Below, piece after piece: positions 27,119 through 36,243 of a DNA stretch of 63,975 bases (the first letter of the stretch is position 1; every line of letters starts with the position of its first letter). A model generated the notes under the pieces. It was not told the DNA's origin. It ran no database searches and saw only the letters and a list, made by a program, of their open reading frames with translations. The position numbers were made by a program, and so were the translations under genes. Source of the stretch: Candidatus Thalassospirochaeta sargassi. Lineage in GTDB: Bacteria > Spirochaetota > Spirochaetia > UBA9216. The stretch is taken from assembly GCA_028532855.1 (NCBI GenBank), contig JAQQAL010000023.1, forward strand, positions 1 to 63,975, written 5' to 3'.

Positions 27119-27430
27119 TTATTTCAGCACCCTGCGGATTATCTTCGCATAATGCGCCGGCTCGGCGGCTATGCGTTCATTATCAATTGCTCTGACACCG
27201 GAAATAACGACTCCGTCTTCAACGTACTTGAAAAACAAACGAATACCGTTTCCAAGAACCTCAGTTTTATTTAAGCGTCCTGCGACTGCTATTCCTCTCA
27301 ATAAATCATCATGACCTGCGGAATTATTTAATGAACAGCGGGCGATATCACCGTAAATAACAAGGAACCCTCCCCTACCGCCGAGGGTATCGCTAAGCGT
27401 TATTTTTCCGTCAGCAAACCAGTATTTCAT
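27119..27430 (-). CDS. Small hypothetical protein next to a cyclic-di-GMP phosphodiesterase
   Basis: 103 residues, no signal peptide or membrane helix, with a strand-rich middle (GIRLFFKYVEDGVVISGVRAI). I do not recognise a domain. The gene starts 10 bases after the stop of the GGDEF-EAL gene, so the two are almost surely co-transcribed and may be functionally linked. A PilZ-like fold was considered, but the RxxxR and DxSxxG motifs are not present. Confidence 0.6.
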   Translation of the reverse strand: MKYWFADGKITLSDTLGGRGGFLVIYGDIARCSLNNSAGHDDLLRGIAVAGRLNKTEVLGNGIRLFFKYVEDGVVISGVRAIDNERIAAEPAHYAKIIRRVLK

Positions 27431-27440
27431 AACAGAATTT

Positions 27441-29111
27441 CTACAGAGGCAGGTTCATATCGGATTTTAGCAAAGCTTCAAATTCAACAGCTGGCAGCGG
27501 CCTGGAGAAATAGAACCCCTGCATTCTCTCGCAGTCAAGCGATTTCACTATATCAGCCTGTTCACTGCAGCTGATACCCTCGGTTATTATTTTCTTACCC
27601 CTGGTCTTTACCAATGAGACCATAGCTTCAAGGAATTCCCTGTCAGAATTATTTTTGTGAATATTATCAATGAAAATTTTATCAATCTTAAGTACATCAG
27701 CGGGTATATTCTTCAAGTACTCAAGTGAGGACTGTCCGGTACCGAAATCATCTATATAAATCTCAATCCCCATATTCTTAAGCATTTCTATCCTCTTAAT
27801 GAATTTTTCAGGATGCCGGATACCCTCGGACTCGGTAATTTCCAGCTTGAGGTGTGCAGGATTCAGATTATCAGCCTGCTGCAGTGCATTTTTTGTAATC
27901 TCGACAAGCTCTTCATTGCTGAACTCACGCGCGCAGAGATTGAGTGAAACATAAATATCATATTGCGTTACCCATTCAGCAAGTTGTCGGGAGGCTGAGA
28001 ATATTACCCATTTTCCTATTTCTTCTATTAAACCGGTATCTTCTGCAACCGGAATAAATTCAATCGGGGAAACAAGACCTTTTGACTTGTGATTCCATCG
28101 TATCAGGGCCTCGGCACCAAGAATGTTTCCTCTGCATCCGACAATAGGCTGATAATAAAGTTCCAATTCCTGATTATGAAAAGCAGCAGTAAGCTCGGCT
28201 TCAATATTAAGTCGCTTGATCGATTCAGTATGCAGCCTGGAATCATAATACATAAAGGATCTTCCTGCCCTTACAGCTTCTTCAGAGGCTGACACAGCCT
28301 TTTTCAACAGCTCGTTTTTGCCGTTGCAATCATCCGGAAAAACCGCAATCCCTATAGCCGCTTTCAGCTTTATTGAATATTGCTGATGCTGATAAGGGTA
28401 GGTAATGCTGTTATAAAGCTTTTCGGCAACACGTGCTGCATCTATCCTCGAAGCAATTACCGTAAGAAAAACCACCAGTTCACTGTTTACATATGAGAAG
28501 GTGAAATCACTGTCCCGAAGACCCTCCTTAATTCTCAATCCCGTATTCTCAAGCAGAATATTACCTATCTCATAACCGAATTTTTTACTAATTTCCTTGT
28601 AATTAAGAATATCAATGAAAAGAAGGGCTCTAAGATTATCAGTTTCTGTTCTTTTTGCTTTCTCAAGCTCCATATCCAGGATGATATCGAGTGATTTTCG
28701 ATTAAACAGACCAGTCAGGGGATCCCGAAATTCATAATTGATTAATCTGGATTCTATCTTTCCGAGTTTTGTTATATCATGGGTAAATACAAGAGCATGG
28801 GTTACGCCGTCTCCATTCTCACGATACGGATAGTAAGAAACATGCATATATCTGTTTTCCAGGCCGAATTTGAAAGTATCGATATAATGGACTTCCTGGC
28901 CGGAAAGACATTTATCAAGATAGCTTTTAATCTTGTTCCGAAAAGTTTCTTCACCCCAGACATGCGAAACAGAATGATTCATAATCTCATCATGGGGCTT
29001 ATGTATCATTCTTTCGTAGGATGAATTGACCACCTCATAGATATAATTCCTGTTTATAAGGGTTATAAAATCTTTTGAGGTGTCGACAATATATTTGTAT
29101 TTATCCGCCAT
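27441..29111 (-). CDS. PAS-GGDEF(degenerate)-EAL cyclic-di-GMP phosphodiesterase
   Basis: 556 residues: PAS domain (about 1-115), GGDEF-fold domain (about 125-290) and EAL domain (about 300-550). The diguanylate cyclase signature is lost: the GGDEF position reads VNSELV, so this domain is probably regulatory. The EAL domain looks active: GAEALIRWN, LEITESEG, YIDDFGTGQSSLEYL and the lysine in VLKIDKIFI are all present. Predicted reaction: c-di-GMP to pGpG, modulated by whatever the PAS domain senses. No membrane segment, so cytoplasmic. Confidence 0.9.
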   Translation of the reverse strand: MADKYKYIVDTSKDFITLINRNYIYEVVNSSYERMIHKPHDEIMNHSVSHVWGEETFRNKIKSYLDKCLSGQEVHYIDTFKFGLENRYMHVSYYPYRENGDGVTHALVFTHDITKLGKIESRLINYEFRDPLTGLFNRKSLDIILDMELEKAKRTETDNLRALLFIDILNYKEISKKFGYEIGNILLENTGLRIKEGLRDSDFTFSYVNSELVVFLTVIASRIDAARVAEKLYNSITYPYQHQQYSIKLKAAIGIAVFPDDCNGKNELLKKAVSASEEAVRAGRSFMYYDSRLHTESIKRLNIEAELTAAFHNQELELYYQPIVGCRGNILGAEALIRWNHKSKGLVSPIEFIPVAEDTGLIEEIGKWVIFSASRQLAEWVTQYDIYVSLNLCAREFSNEELVEITKNALQQADNLNPAHLKLEITESEGIRHPEKFIKRIEMLKNMGIEIYIDDFGTGQSSLEYLKNIPADVLKIDKIFIDNIHKNNSDREFLEAMVSLVKTRGKKIITEGISCSEQADIVKSLDCERMQGFYFSRPLPAVEFEALLKSDMNLPL

Positions 29112-29158
29112 CCTTACACTAATTATTGTTCCATGCTAAACAAAATGCAAGAAGATTT

Positions 29159-29713
29159 TTAAAACTTCACAAACTCGGCAGGGCCGGTCTCATAGAGGTT
29201 TCGCCCCGTACTGTCAATCGCTACCACAGCGGGAAAGTCTTCAACCTCAAGCCTTCTGATTGCTTCCGGTCCGAGATCTTCATAGCAGACAATTTCTGCT
29301 GATTTTACTTTCTCAGCTATCAGAGCGCCCGCGCCGCCGATTGCGGCAAAATACACAGCTCCGTTTTTTTTCATCGCCGCGATTACTTCTTCTGATCGGC
29401 TGCCCTTGCCTATCATACCGGTAATGCCGGCTTTTTCAATAAGCTTCGGCGAAAAGGCATCCATCCTGTAACTTGTGGTTGGTCCGGCTGCGCCTATCAC
29501 GCGCCCCGGAGCGGCCGGGCTGGGGCCTGCAAAATAGATTATTGAATCGCTTAAATCAAGCGGAAGCTCTTTATTTGTATCTATCAGCTCGCACAGCCGC
29601 TTGTGAGCAACGTCGCGCGCAGTGTATATATAACCTGTAATAAGTACTTCGTCACCGGCTGAAAGCTTCGCCAACTGGTCCTTATCGAATGGGATTGTTA
29701 TCTTAGTAGGCAT
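29159..29713 (-). CDS. Class I fumarate hydratase, beta subunit
   Basis: About 184 residues from ATG 29713 (MPTKITIPFD). The longer frame to 29755 would overlap the alpha gene, whereas aaggag lies six bases before ATG 29713. Conserved features are GDEVLITGYIYTARDVAHKRL and the substrate-site block GPTTSYRMDAF. With the alpha subunit it forms the 4Fe-4S fumarase (fumarate to malate) or the closely related L-tartrate dehydratase. The stop of alpha is 10 bases upstream. Confidence 0.92.
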   Translation of the reverse strand: MPTKITIPFDKDQLAKLSAGDEVLITGYIYTARDVAHKRLCELIDTNKELPLDLSDSIIYFAGPSPAAPGRVIGAAGPTTSYRMDAFSPKLIEKAGITGMIGKGSRSEEVIAAMKKNGAVYFAAIGGAGALIAEKVKSAEIVCYEDLGPEAIRRLEVEDFPAVVAIDSTGRNLYETGPAEFVKF

Positions 29714-29723
29714 TCCCGGCTCC

Positions 29724-30569
29724 TTAGATTGATACCGACGCATGGCGCGCAGCATGACAGTTCAGATTTACCGCTACCGGCAGGCTGGCAATATGGCAGC
29801 CGGTTTTTTCAATGTGAACAGCAAAAGCCGTTGTACGGCCCCCGAGCCCCTGCGGCCCCACCCCTGATTCATTTACAGCTTTAAGGATTTTATGTTCCAT
29901 CTCAGCATAACGCGGATCCGGATGCGGTTCGCCGGTACGCCGGAACAATGCCTTTTTAGCAAGAAATGCCGCATATTCAAAATCGCCGCCTATGCCGACC
30001 CCGACGATTGTAGGCGGACAGGGGTTTGCTCCTGATTCTGTGACGGTTTTCACCACAAAGTCAATTACCCCCTGCTCTCCCTCAAGCGGCTTCAGCATTG
30101 CGGTTTTGCTCATGTTCTCAGAGCCGCCGCCCTTTGGTGCAAGAGTCAGCTTCAGGATGTCACCCTCAGTCTCAAGAAGATGAACAATGACGGGAGTATT
30201 GTCGCCTGTATTTTTTCGATCGAATATAGGATCTTCAACCATCGATTTACGAAGGTATCCATTCTTGTATCCTGCCGCGGTGCCCTGCTTTACAGCATCA
30301 GTCAGGCTTCCGCCTTCAATAAAACAATCGGTTCCTACTTCAGCAAGAAATACTGCAGCTCCTGTATCCTGACAGATGGGTATCCGTTTATTTCTGGCTA
30401 TATCCGCATTCTCAAGATATTGCTTAAGAATACTCTTTCCAAGAGGAGACTCTTCAACAGCTAAAGATTCCTTTATTACATTTTCAACGTCTTCCGGCAG
30501 CTCATAAGCGGCCTTTAAACACAGGGCTTCAACCGCCTCAACAACAGTCTTATAATTAATCTTGCGCAT
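29724..30569 (-). CDS. Class I fumarate hydratase, alpha subunit
   Basis: About 281 residues from ATG 30569 (MRKINYKTVVEAV). The 4Fe-4S ligands and active-site blocks are visible: PICQDTGAAVFLAEVG, KGGGSENMSK and PCPPTIVGVGIGG, plus a late cysteine in LNCHAARHASV. The enzyme is oxygen-sensitive in this family, fitting an anaerobe. A TATACT box (30580-30575, minus strand) ends five bases before this ATG, so the mRNA may be leaderless. The alternative start at 30584 would lie upstream of the transcript. Fumarase versus tartrate dehydratase cannot be settled by motif; the absence of tartrate genes favours fumarase. Confidence 0.9.
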   Translation of the reverse strand: MRKINYKTVVEAVEALCLKAAYELPEDVENVIKESLAVEESPLGKSILKQYLENADIARNKRIPICQDTGAAVFLAEVGTDCFIEGGSLTDAVKQGTAAGYKNGYLRKSMVEDPIFDRKNTGDNTPVIVHLLETEGDILKLTLAPKGGGSENMSKTAMLKPLEGEQGVIDFVVKTVTESGANPCPPTIVGVGIGGDFEYAAFLAKKALFRRTGEPHPDPRYAEMEHKILKAVNESGVGPQGLGGRTTAFAVHIEKTGCHIASLPVAVNLNCHAARHASVSI

Positions 30570-30633
30570 AACAGAGTATACCAAAACAAACCGTAACGAT
30601 AAAGCCTCTATATATATTGATTTATATGTGTTA

Positions 30634-30662
30634 TTAAGTAAAATAACCGTGTTACTTATATT
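30634..30662 (+). promoter_or_regulatory. Promoter with overlapping inverted repeat
   Basis: TTAAGT (30634-30639), 17-base spacer, TATATT (30657-30662). A perfect inverted repeat TAAGTAA/TTACTTA (30635-30641 and 30652-30658) covers both promoter boxes and could be an operator. Confidence 0.4.
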
Positions 30663-30685
30663 ATTTAAACATAAAGGAGAACACT

Positions 30686-31252
30686 TTGCTAAAAAAACTG
30701 CTGATTATAATGCTGATGGCAATCTGCGCAACTTCACTTTGGGCCGCAGACTGGAGTTCAAACTACAAACAGGGTAATGTGGTGATGAGTGTAGGCGCCG
30801 GATTTGAGAGTTCCAACATTTATGAAATAGCTGTATACCCGGCGGCTGAAATGATCTTATTAAAACCGGAAATAGGTGAACTATCATTCATCGATTTAGG
30901 CGCAAAACTCATGGTCAGAGGCGGGATAGGATTTCCGGCCCTGGATTTAGGAGCAGGGCTCGCCGGCACACTCCACTTTGGGCTCAAGGATCTTGCCGAT
31001 GGTGAAATAGGTGAATATCTGGATCCAATCGATTTTTTTGCCGAAGTTGGCGTAGGATTTGATTTTCTATCCAATGCCGGCATAGGTTTGATTGTGAACT
31101 CCGGCGTAAATTACTGGTTAGAAAAAGACTTTGCACTTGGCCTCAAATATACAGGCTGGAATTCTTTTGACGGGGTAAGCATTTCCGCTAACTGGAAATT
31201 CAAAAATCAAAAAAGAGCAGAAAAAGCCGTCGAGAAACAGCTCGATTCCTGA
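30686..31252 (+). CDS. Small exported strand-rich protein, possible outer-membrane barrel
   Basis: 188 residues starting at TTG 30686 with aaaggaga upstream. A signal peptide (LLIIMLMAICATSLWA, cut before ADWSS) predicts export. The mature part is glycine-rich with alternating hydrophobic residues (GNVVMSVGAGF, VGVGFDFLSNAGIGLIVNSG), like small eight-strand barrels. The C-terminus is charged rather than aromatic, which argues against a classical barrel ending. I do not recognise a named family. Divergent from the fumarase genes. Confidence 0.65.
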   Translation: MLKKLLIIMLMAICATSLWAADWSSNYKQGNVVMSVGAGFESSNIYEIAVYPAAEMILLKPEIGELSFIDLGAKLMVRGGIGFPALDLGAGLAGTLHFGLKDLADGEIGEYLDPIDFFAEVGVGFDFLSNAGIGLIVNSGVNYWLEKDFALGLKYTGWNSFDGVSISANWKFKNQKRAEKAVEKQLDS

Positions 31253-31275
31253 TTCCCTCCTGCCACGAATTTAAA

Positions 31276-31294
31276 GGCCTCCTTTCTGGAGGCC
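31276..31294 (+). terminator. Hairpin after the exported protein gene
   Basis: Perfect 7-bp G/C-rich stem ggcctcc/ggaggcc with a 5-base loop, 24 bases after the stop. There is no long T run, so it is a weak terminator or an mRNA-stabilising element. Confidence 0.5.
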
Positions 31295-31433
31295 ACTTTA
31301 CTCCAGACACTTTATTAAATTCACCAAGTAATTCTTAAAGGATTATTATGCCCTGTTTATAATTCTTTATGCTTGTTGTTATTAGAGCACTGTCGTTTAA
31401 TAATAATCTTAGTAATTCCATGAGGTTTATTAG

Positions 31434-31754
31434 ATGTCGGTTTATAATTCCATGGCTGTCAATCTGAAGAAATACAGAGAAAATGCCGGACTTACACAGG
31501 AGCAGTTAGCGGAAAAAGCCGGATGCTCAAAAAACCATCTGAGTGTTCTTGAGCGGGGAAAGAAGTTTCCGGGAGGACATCTGATTGACCGATTAAGTGA
31601 TGCGCTGGAGATAAAACCATTCGTACTCTTCCTGGATGAAAAAGATGAGGCAGAGTTCATTCGTCGAAAAAGATTTGTAGATTACGTTATGGATTCGATG
31701 GATAAAAACGAGCTGAATAGTTTCAAAACACCGGAGAATGAGGATTCAGACTAA
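31434..31754 (+). CDS. XRE-family helix-turn-helix regulator
   Basis: 106 residues. The N-terminal HTH_3 domain (about 8-65) is well conserved: LKKYRENAGLTQEQLAEKAGCSKNHLSVLERGKKFPGG. A short C-terminal tail has no ligand domain. It probably binds DNA as a dimer. Its stop overlaps the stop of the convergent MATE gene by 4 bases. No phage or toxin gene is adjacent. Confidence 0.85.
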   Translation: MSVYNSMAVNLKKYRENAGLTQEQLAEKAGCSKNHLSVLERGKKFPGGHLIDRLSDALEIKPFVLFLDEKDEAEFIRRKRFVDYVMDSMDKNELNSFKTPENEDSD

Positions 31755-33094
31755 ATTCGCTTCTCTTTCCATTCACCTTTTTTTGTATACCCGATGAAAG
31801 ACAGCCCCCTGATAACAAAGTCCATACACATGGCAAACCAGACTCCTGAAAGGCCGAATCCGAGATGAACACCGAACAGCCATGAAAGCGGCAGTCTGAT
31901 TATAAACCTGGAAATTATCATCATCCTGAGGGTAAATGACGTATCTCCAGCTCCGTTTAATCCGCCCCGAAGAACCATGGCCGGTGCAAGAAAAACAGCC
32001 AGTGCAGCATAAATTTTTAAAGGACGATCCGATTCCAGCAGGATTTCCGGCGAATCAGTAAAAAGCCTGATTAACGGCTCAGACAGTCCAAAATAGAGGG
32101 TTGAGATTAAAACCATTAGAATTCCGCAGAATAAGGTTCCCACCCAGAGCATTCGTTCGGCCCCATCCGGATCCTCTGAGCCAAGGTGTTGACCGGATAA
32201 TGTTGCGGCTGCCATAGCAAAACCGAAACCCGGCATAAACGACAACGAAGCGAGCCGCATTATTATATGAAAAGATGCTATAGAATTACTCCCAAGGGGG
32301 TTTACAGCTATAGACATTACTAAAAGCTGACTGAAAGACATTGCAAAGCGCTCAATCATTGAAGGCATTCCTATTCTTGCAATCCTTATGAAATGTGAAA
32401 TGCTTAAATATCCCCGTTTCAGTCTGAAAAGCCCCTGTTCTGAGAAAAGCGACAGTACTGCAAGAAGGAGAGCGCCTGAAAAGAAACTTAGACCCGATGC
32501 AAACGCGGCTCCTCCTACCCCGAGTTCGGGAAATCCGAGGTTGCCGAAGATTAGTGTCCAGTCAAGAAAAACATTCAAAATATTAATACCCACGCCCACA
32601 ATCATGGGCGTTCCAGTATCCCCGCGAGCCCTGAATGAAGCACTCAAAGCCCCAAAGGCAAAAATTGCAGGGGTGAATGATATAAAAACCGAGTAATATT
32701 CCCAGGCTCTTGGCTTCAGCTCGTCTGGAATCTGAAGCAGATTAAAAATATTTCCACCCGCGGCAAGAAATAGCGGAACAAAAGCCGCACCAATCAGGGT
32801 AAGTACACTGATTCCGGTAGTTGAAAAGATAGCCGCATTTTTCCTGTCACCGGCACCTATCATCCGTGAAACCGCTGCAACAAGCCCGGTACCGAAACCA
32901 TCGCCTACCGCTGTAATATTGAAAATAATAATACCGGTAACAGCCGCGGCACCTATTGCAAGAGGTCCGAGACGGCCGATAAACATGGTATCTACCACCT
33001 GCACCATCGTGGCGGAAAGCTGGGTAATCATAGCAGGAAAGGCAAGTGTCAACATTGCACGTGTGTCTTTTTTAGTGATTCCGGAAATTTTCAT
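31751..33094 (-). CDS. MATE-family efflux transporter
   Basis: 447 residues with 12 predicted membrane helices in two homologous halves, the standard MATE layout (cation-coupled multidrug export). Conserved blocks include LAFPAMITQLSATMVQVVDTMFIGRLG near the N-terminus and the parallel RIGMPSMIERFAMSF in the second half. The C-terminal WKEKRI is cytoplasmic. Substrates are unknown. A possible promoter, TTTACA-17-TACATT, precedes the gene. Confidence 0.92.
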   Translation of the reverse strand: MKISGITKKDTRAMLTLAFPAMITQLSATMVQVVDTMFIGRLGPLAIGAAAVTGIIIFNITAVGDGFGTGLVAAVSRMIGAGDRKNAAIFSTTGISVLTLIGAAFVPLFLAAGGNIFNLLQIPDELKPRAWEYYSVFISFTPAIFAFGALSASFRARGDTGTPMIVGVGINILNVFLDWTLIFGNLGFPELGVGGAAFASGLSFFSGALLLAVLSLFSEQGLFRLKRGYLSISHFIRIARIGMPSMIERFAMSFSQLLVMSIAVNPLGSNSIASFHIIMRLASLSFMPGFGFAMAAATLSGQHLGSEDPDGAERMLWVGTLFCGILMVLISTLYFGLSEPLIRLFTDSPEILLESDRPLKIYAALAVFLAPAMVLRGGLNGAGDTSFTLRMMIISRFIIRLPLSWLFGVHLGFGLSGVWFAMCMDFVIRGLSFIGYTKKGEWKEKRI

Positions 33095-33148
33095 GTATGC
33101 CCAAATGTATGGTATTTTTACATCAATGTAAAGATGAGACTTTCGGCA

Positions 33149-33176
33149 TTGCCAAATCCGTTGTTTTAAATAATAA
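33149..33176 (+). promoter_or_regulatory. Candidate hrpB promoter
   Basis: TTGCCA (33149-33154), 16-base spacer, TAATAA (33171-33176). Six bases separate it from ATG 33183 and there is no Shine-Dalgarno sequence, fitting a leaderless transcript. Confidence 0.4.
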
Positions 33177-33182
33177 TCAGTT

Positions 33183-35603
33183 ATGCCCGATGTAATGTCA
33201 GCCCTGCCCGATTATCCTGTAAAGTCTTCTTTTGCCGGCATTAAAAAAGTCCTGAGTAATTCCGGCCTTGCAGCGATTGAAGCCCCCACGGGCTCAGGTA
33301 AGACCACCCTTCTTCCGCTTATGCTCTTAAAAGCGGGTCTGTCACAGAAGAAGATTCTTCTCACTCAACCGCGTCGCCTGGCAGCCAAGACAGTCGCTCA
33401 GAGGATGGCCCAGCTTGATTGCACAGAAGTCGGCGAAACGGTCGGATACCGGGTGAAAGGAGAGTCTAAGCTCGGTAGCAATACAAAGATTATCGCTGCA
33501 ACAGAGGGTACGGCTTTGGCTATGATGCAGCATGATCCATTCATGTCTGATTACGACTGGGTTATTATAGATGAGTTTCATGAACGGCATATTGAAACTG
33601 ATCTGCTGCTAACCTTCGTTCGAGATCTTCGAAAAAGTCTCGGACCGAAAGAGGCACCGGGAATTATTCTTATGACTGCAACATGGCAGGGGCAGCCTGT
33701 GGAAGCATTACCCGAATTCAGCTTTCACCGTATTGAGGGGCGTTTATTCCCTGTTAAGAATATCTGCTGCCCCCCCGGTATCACAGAAAATTTGCCTGGC
33801 CGTCTTAACTGGGGGGTAAAAGAGGCTGCTGAGCAAACCGACGGCCGTATACTAGTTTTTCTCCCGGGCAGGCGGGAAATAGAAGCCGCCCGGAAGCAAT
33901 TCTCCACGGGAAGAGCCCGGTTTCATATATCTATATTACATGGAGGAATGGAGCTCTCAGAACAGCAGAATGTGCTGAACTATCAAGGCAGTCAACGCCA
34001 GCTGATACTTGCAACCGCTGTTGCCGAAACCAGCTTGACAGTTGAGGGGGTAACCGCTGTTGTTGATTCGGGTCTTGAACGACTGCCGGTTTTCCAGCCC
34101 AGGCTCGGTATAACCCGGCTTGACACCAGGCGTGTCAGCAGAGCCACAGCTGATCAACGTGCAGGTCGTGCAGGAAGACTCGGTCCTGGGCTGTGTTTAA
34201 AACTCTGGACTGAAGCAGAAAATCATCGACTGACCGACCGCTGGGATCCGGAGATCCTCAGCGGAGACCTGGCAGCGGCAAGATTACAGACAGCGCTTTG
34301 GGGGAGCAGTGAGCCTGCATGGATTACACCCCCGCCGCCTGGACTATGGCTGCAGGCTGAAGAACTTCTAAAGAGGCTTAATGCACTTGATGGAGAGGGG
34401 CGTATTACCGCGGAGGGCAAGGCGATTGCAGCCCTCCCCCTGCCGCCTAGACTCGCTCATATGGTATATACTGCCGGCAGGAGGACTCAGGCGGCCCTTG
34501 CAGCAGCCATACTGACGGAGGGACACCGGTTCAAATTGAGCGGCAGTTTCAGCCGCAGAATGGAGGCGGCCCGTAGTGGTGCTGAGTTTGCAGGGATTAG
34601 AAAACAAGCGTCCGAGATTGAGAGACGCATTATGGGAGCCTCCAACCGAGACAGGGCTGTATTATCCCTCGGCGAGCTATTGTCCCTGGCCTACCCCGAT
34701 CGAATAGGTCGAAAAACAGCATCGGGATTATTTGAACTTGTTACCGGTGCACCGCTGCGCTGTGAAAACTGTAATTTTGAATGGGCGGTATTTCCGGAAA
34801 TTTCTGGAACAGGGAATCGGATTTTTGCTGAAACCGGGGAAGAGCTGGACCTTGGAAAAATAAGAAACATCCATCCGTCACTTTTTTCAACCCTCCGCAG
34901 AGTCAGCTATAACCCCGACAGCTTCAAATTCTCCGTACAGCGATCCGAACTCATAGGCAAACTTGAATTGAAAAAACTGCCTTCTGAAAAAGCCGATAAA
35001 TCTGAACGGCTTAAGACTGTGAAGGATATGGTTGAGAAAAAGGGCATAGACTCTTTACCCTTGAACAAAGCAGGCAGATTACTGCTTACCAGACTAAGGA
35101 CTGCGGAAAATGCCGGTATCATCGGATTACCCTCGGGAAAGCCGGAAGTGCTCGAGTCGGAAATAGAAGACTGGCTGGGTCCCTGGCTTGATAACGATTT
35201 GACAGCTTCTGCTGTTGCAGAGGCTTTATATGCCCGGCTTGACTGGCAGCAGCAGAAAAGACTCGAGAAGCTTTTCCCACAGGGTATAAAACTGTCAGAG
35301 GGACTAGAGAAAAAAATAGATTATGAGAATGCTGATGTTCCCCTGATTCGCGGAAGGATGCAGGAGTTTTACGGACAGACTGCCCCTTTTTCAATTGCTG
35401 AAGGACTTATTCCCGTTGCAGTCGAATTGCTTTCCCCGGCCATGAGACCGCTTCAAACTACATCGAACCTGGGGGAATTCTGGACGGGCTCCTACTTACA
35501 GATTAGGGCAGAAATGCGCGGCCGCTATCCTAAGCACTACTGGCCTGAAAACCCTGGCTCAGCCGAACCGTCGCTTGCAACGGGGAAGAAGCGCCCGGAA
35601 TAA
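33183..35603 (+). CDS. hrpB: ATP-dependent RNA helicase HrpB
   Basis: 806 residues, the usual HrpB length. DEAH-box helicase motifs in order: Walker A PTGSGKTTLLPL (about 35-47), DEFHERHIETD (motif II), MTATW (III), LATAVAETSLTVEGV (V) and QRAGRAGRLGPGLC (VI). The helicase-associated domain and C-terminal HrpB domain follow, ending in HYWPENPGSAEPSLATGKK. In other bacteria HrpB acts in mRNA processing, but its exact role is poorly defined. Its 3' third is duplicated as a decayed copy at 41222-41637. Confidence 0.94.
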   Translation: MPDVMSALPDYPVKSSFAGIKKVLSNSGLAAIEAPTGSGKTTLLPLMLLKAGLSQKKILLTQPRRLAAKTVAQRMAQLDCTEVGETVGYRVKGESKLGSNTKIIAATEGTALAMMQHDPFMSDYDWVIIDEFHERHIETDLLLTFVRDLRKSLGPKEAPGIILMTATWQGQPVEALPEFSFHRIEGRLFPVKNICCPPGITENLPGRLNWGVKEAAEQTDGRILVFLPGRREIEAARKQFSTGRARFHISILHGGMELSEQQNVLNYQGSQRQLILATAVAETSLTVEGVTAVVDSGLERLPVFQPRLGITRLDTRRVSRATADQRAGRAGRLGPGLCLKLWTEAENHRLTDRWDPEILSGDLAAARLQTALWGSSEPAWITPPPPGLWLQAEELLKRLNALDGEGRITAEGKAIAALPLPPRLAHMVYTAGRRTQAALAAAILTEGHRFKLSGSFSRRMEAARSGAEFAGIRKQASEIERRIMGASNRDRAVLSLGELLSLAYPDRIGRKTASGLFELVTGAPLRCENCNFEWAVFPEISGTGNRIFAETGEELDLGKIRNIHPSLFSTLRRVSYNPDSFKFSVQRSELIGKLELKKLPSEKADKSERLKTVKDMVEKKGIDSLPLNKAGRLLLTRLRTAENAGIIGLPSGKPEVLESEIEDWLGPWLDNDLTASAVAEALYARLDWQQQKRLEKLFPQGIKLSEGLEKKIDYENADVPLIRGRMQEFYGQTAPFSIAEGLIPVAVELLSPAMRPLQTTSNLGEFWTGSYLQIRAEMRGRYPKHYWPENPGSAEPSLATGKKRPE

Positions 35604-36117
35604 ATATTATAGCAATAAGTGTTAACAACTATGGTAGTAGGGCCTTGAAATATCTGCCTATAGATATTTCAGCAATATCACAGAGGATATATATAACAAT
35701 TCCAAACGGTAGGGTTTATGTACCTAATAGACAACAAACTGCGGCTATTACTCCGAAAGCTGCAGGCTCTATACCCAGTTGAACAAGAATTGGCAGAATA
35801 ACCGGGACAGTCATAATTACCATAGCAGCAGCTGCAAATGCAGGAGGACAGAGCAGAATTGGCGTCATTCTTACAACTGCAGGAACCCATGGACTTCCGA
35901 CTTGAGCTTCAGACATCTCAATAGCCGGAGCTAAAAGAGACCAGTAACTGGCTGCTATCATAACACCTGCGGCGAATCCAAGCATGGAATCCAGAATCTT
36001 CTTATTTATTGTTTTAAAGAAAGAGACAAGTGATGCACCAATAGCTGTAACACCCCAAGTGAATAATGTTGCAAGTAATGCTTGCAAGATATGATTTTGC
36101 CCGAGAAACCATTCCAT
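35604..36117 (-). pseudogene. ZIP transporter-DctM chimeric pseudogene
   Basis: The 133-residue frame 36117-35716 begins as a ZIP/GufA-type metal transporter (MEWFLGQNHILQALLAT...SYWSLLAPAIEMSE, about 80 residues). After PWVPAVV it switches in frame to the C-terminal region of a TRAP large permease (VPVILPILVQLGIEP...CCLLGT). Past the stop the DctM frame continues (LCDIAEISIGRYFKALLP) with a second in-frame stop and runs straight into the end of hrpB. Neither half is complete, so no transporter function is likely. Formation by deletion between neighbouring genes is inferred. Confidence 0.72.
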
Positions 36118-36200
36118 AATGAATTCCTATTTTATTAACAATCATCTTCTAAATAAAGAAGTAATAAAAGAGAATTATTCAATCAGGAATATTTGGCGTT

Positions 36201-36219
36201 GGATGTTTAAAGAACATCC
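36201..36219. repeat. Short perfect hairpin
   Basis: GGATGTT/AACATCC with a 5-base loop, located between the ZIP-DctM pseudogene and the phoU remnant. It may be a leftover terminator. Confidence 0.3.
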
Positions 36220-36243
36220 GTCCGAGAGGATGGTCTCATATCA

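Noticed and set aside
36201-36219. Attachment site or tRNA fragment at the left flank
   Set aside because: The element is only a 7-bp hairpin without a second copy at the right flank.
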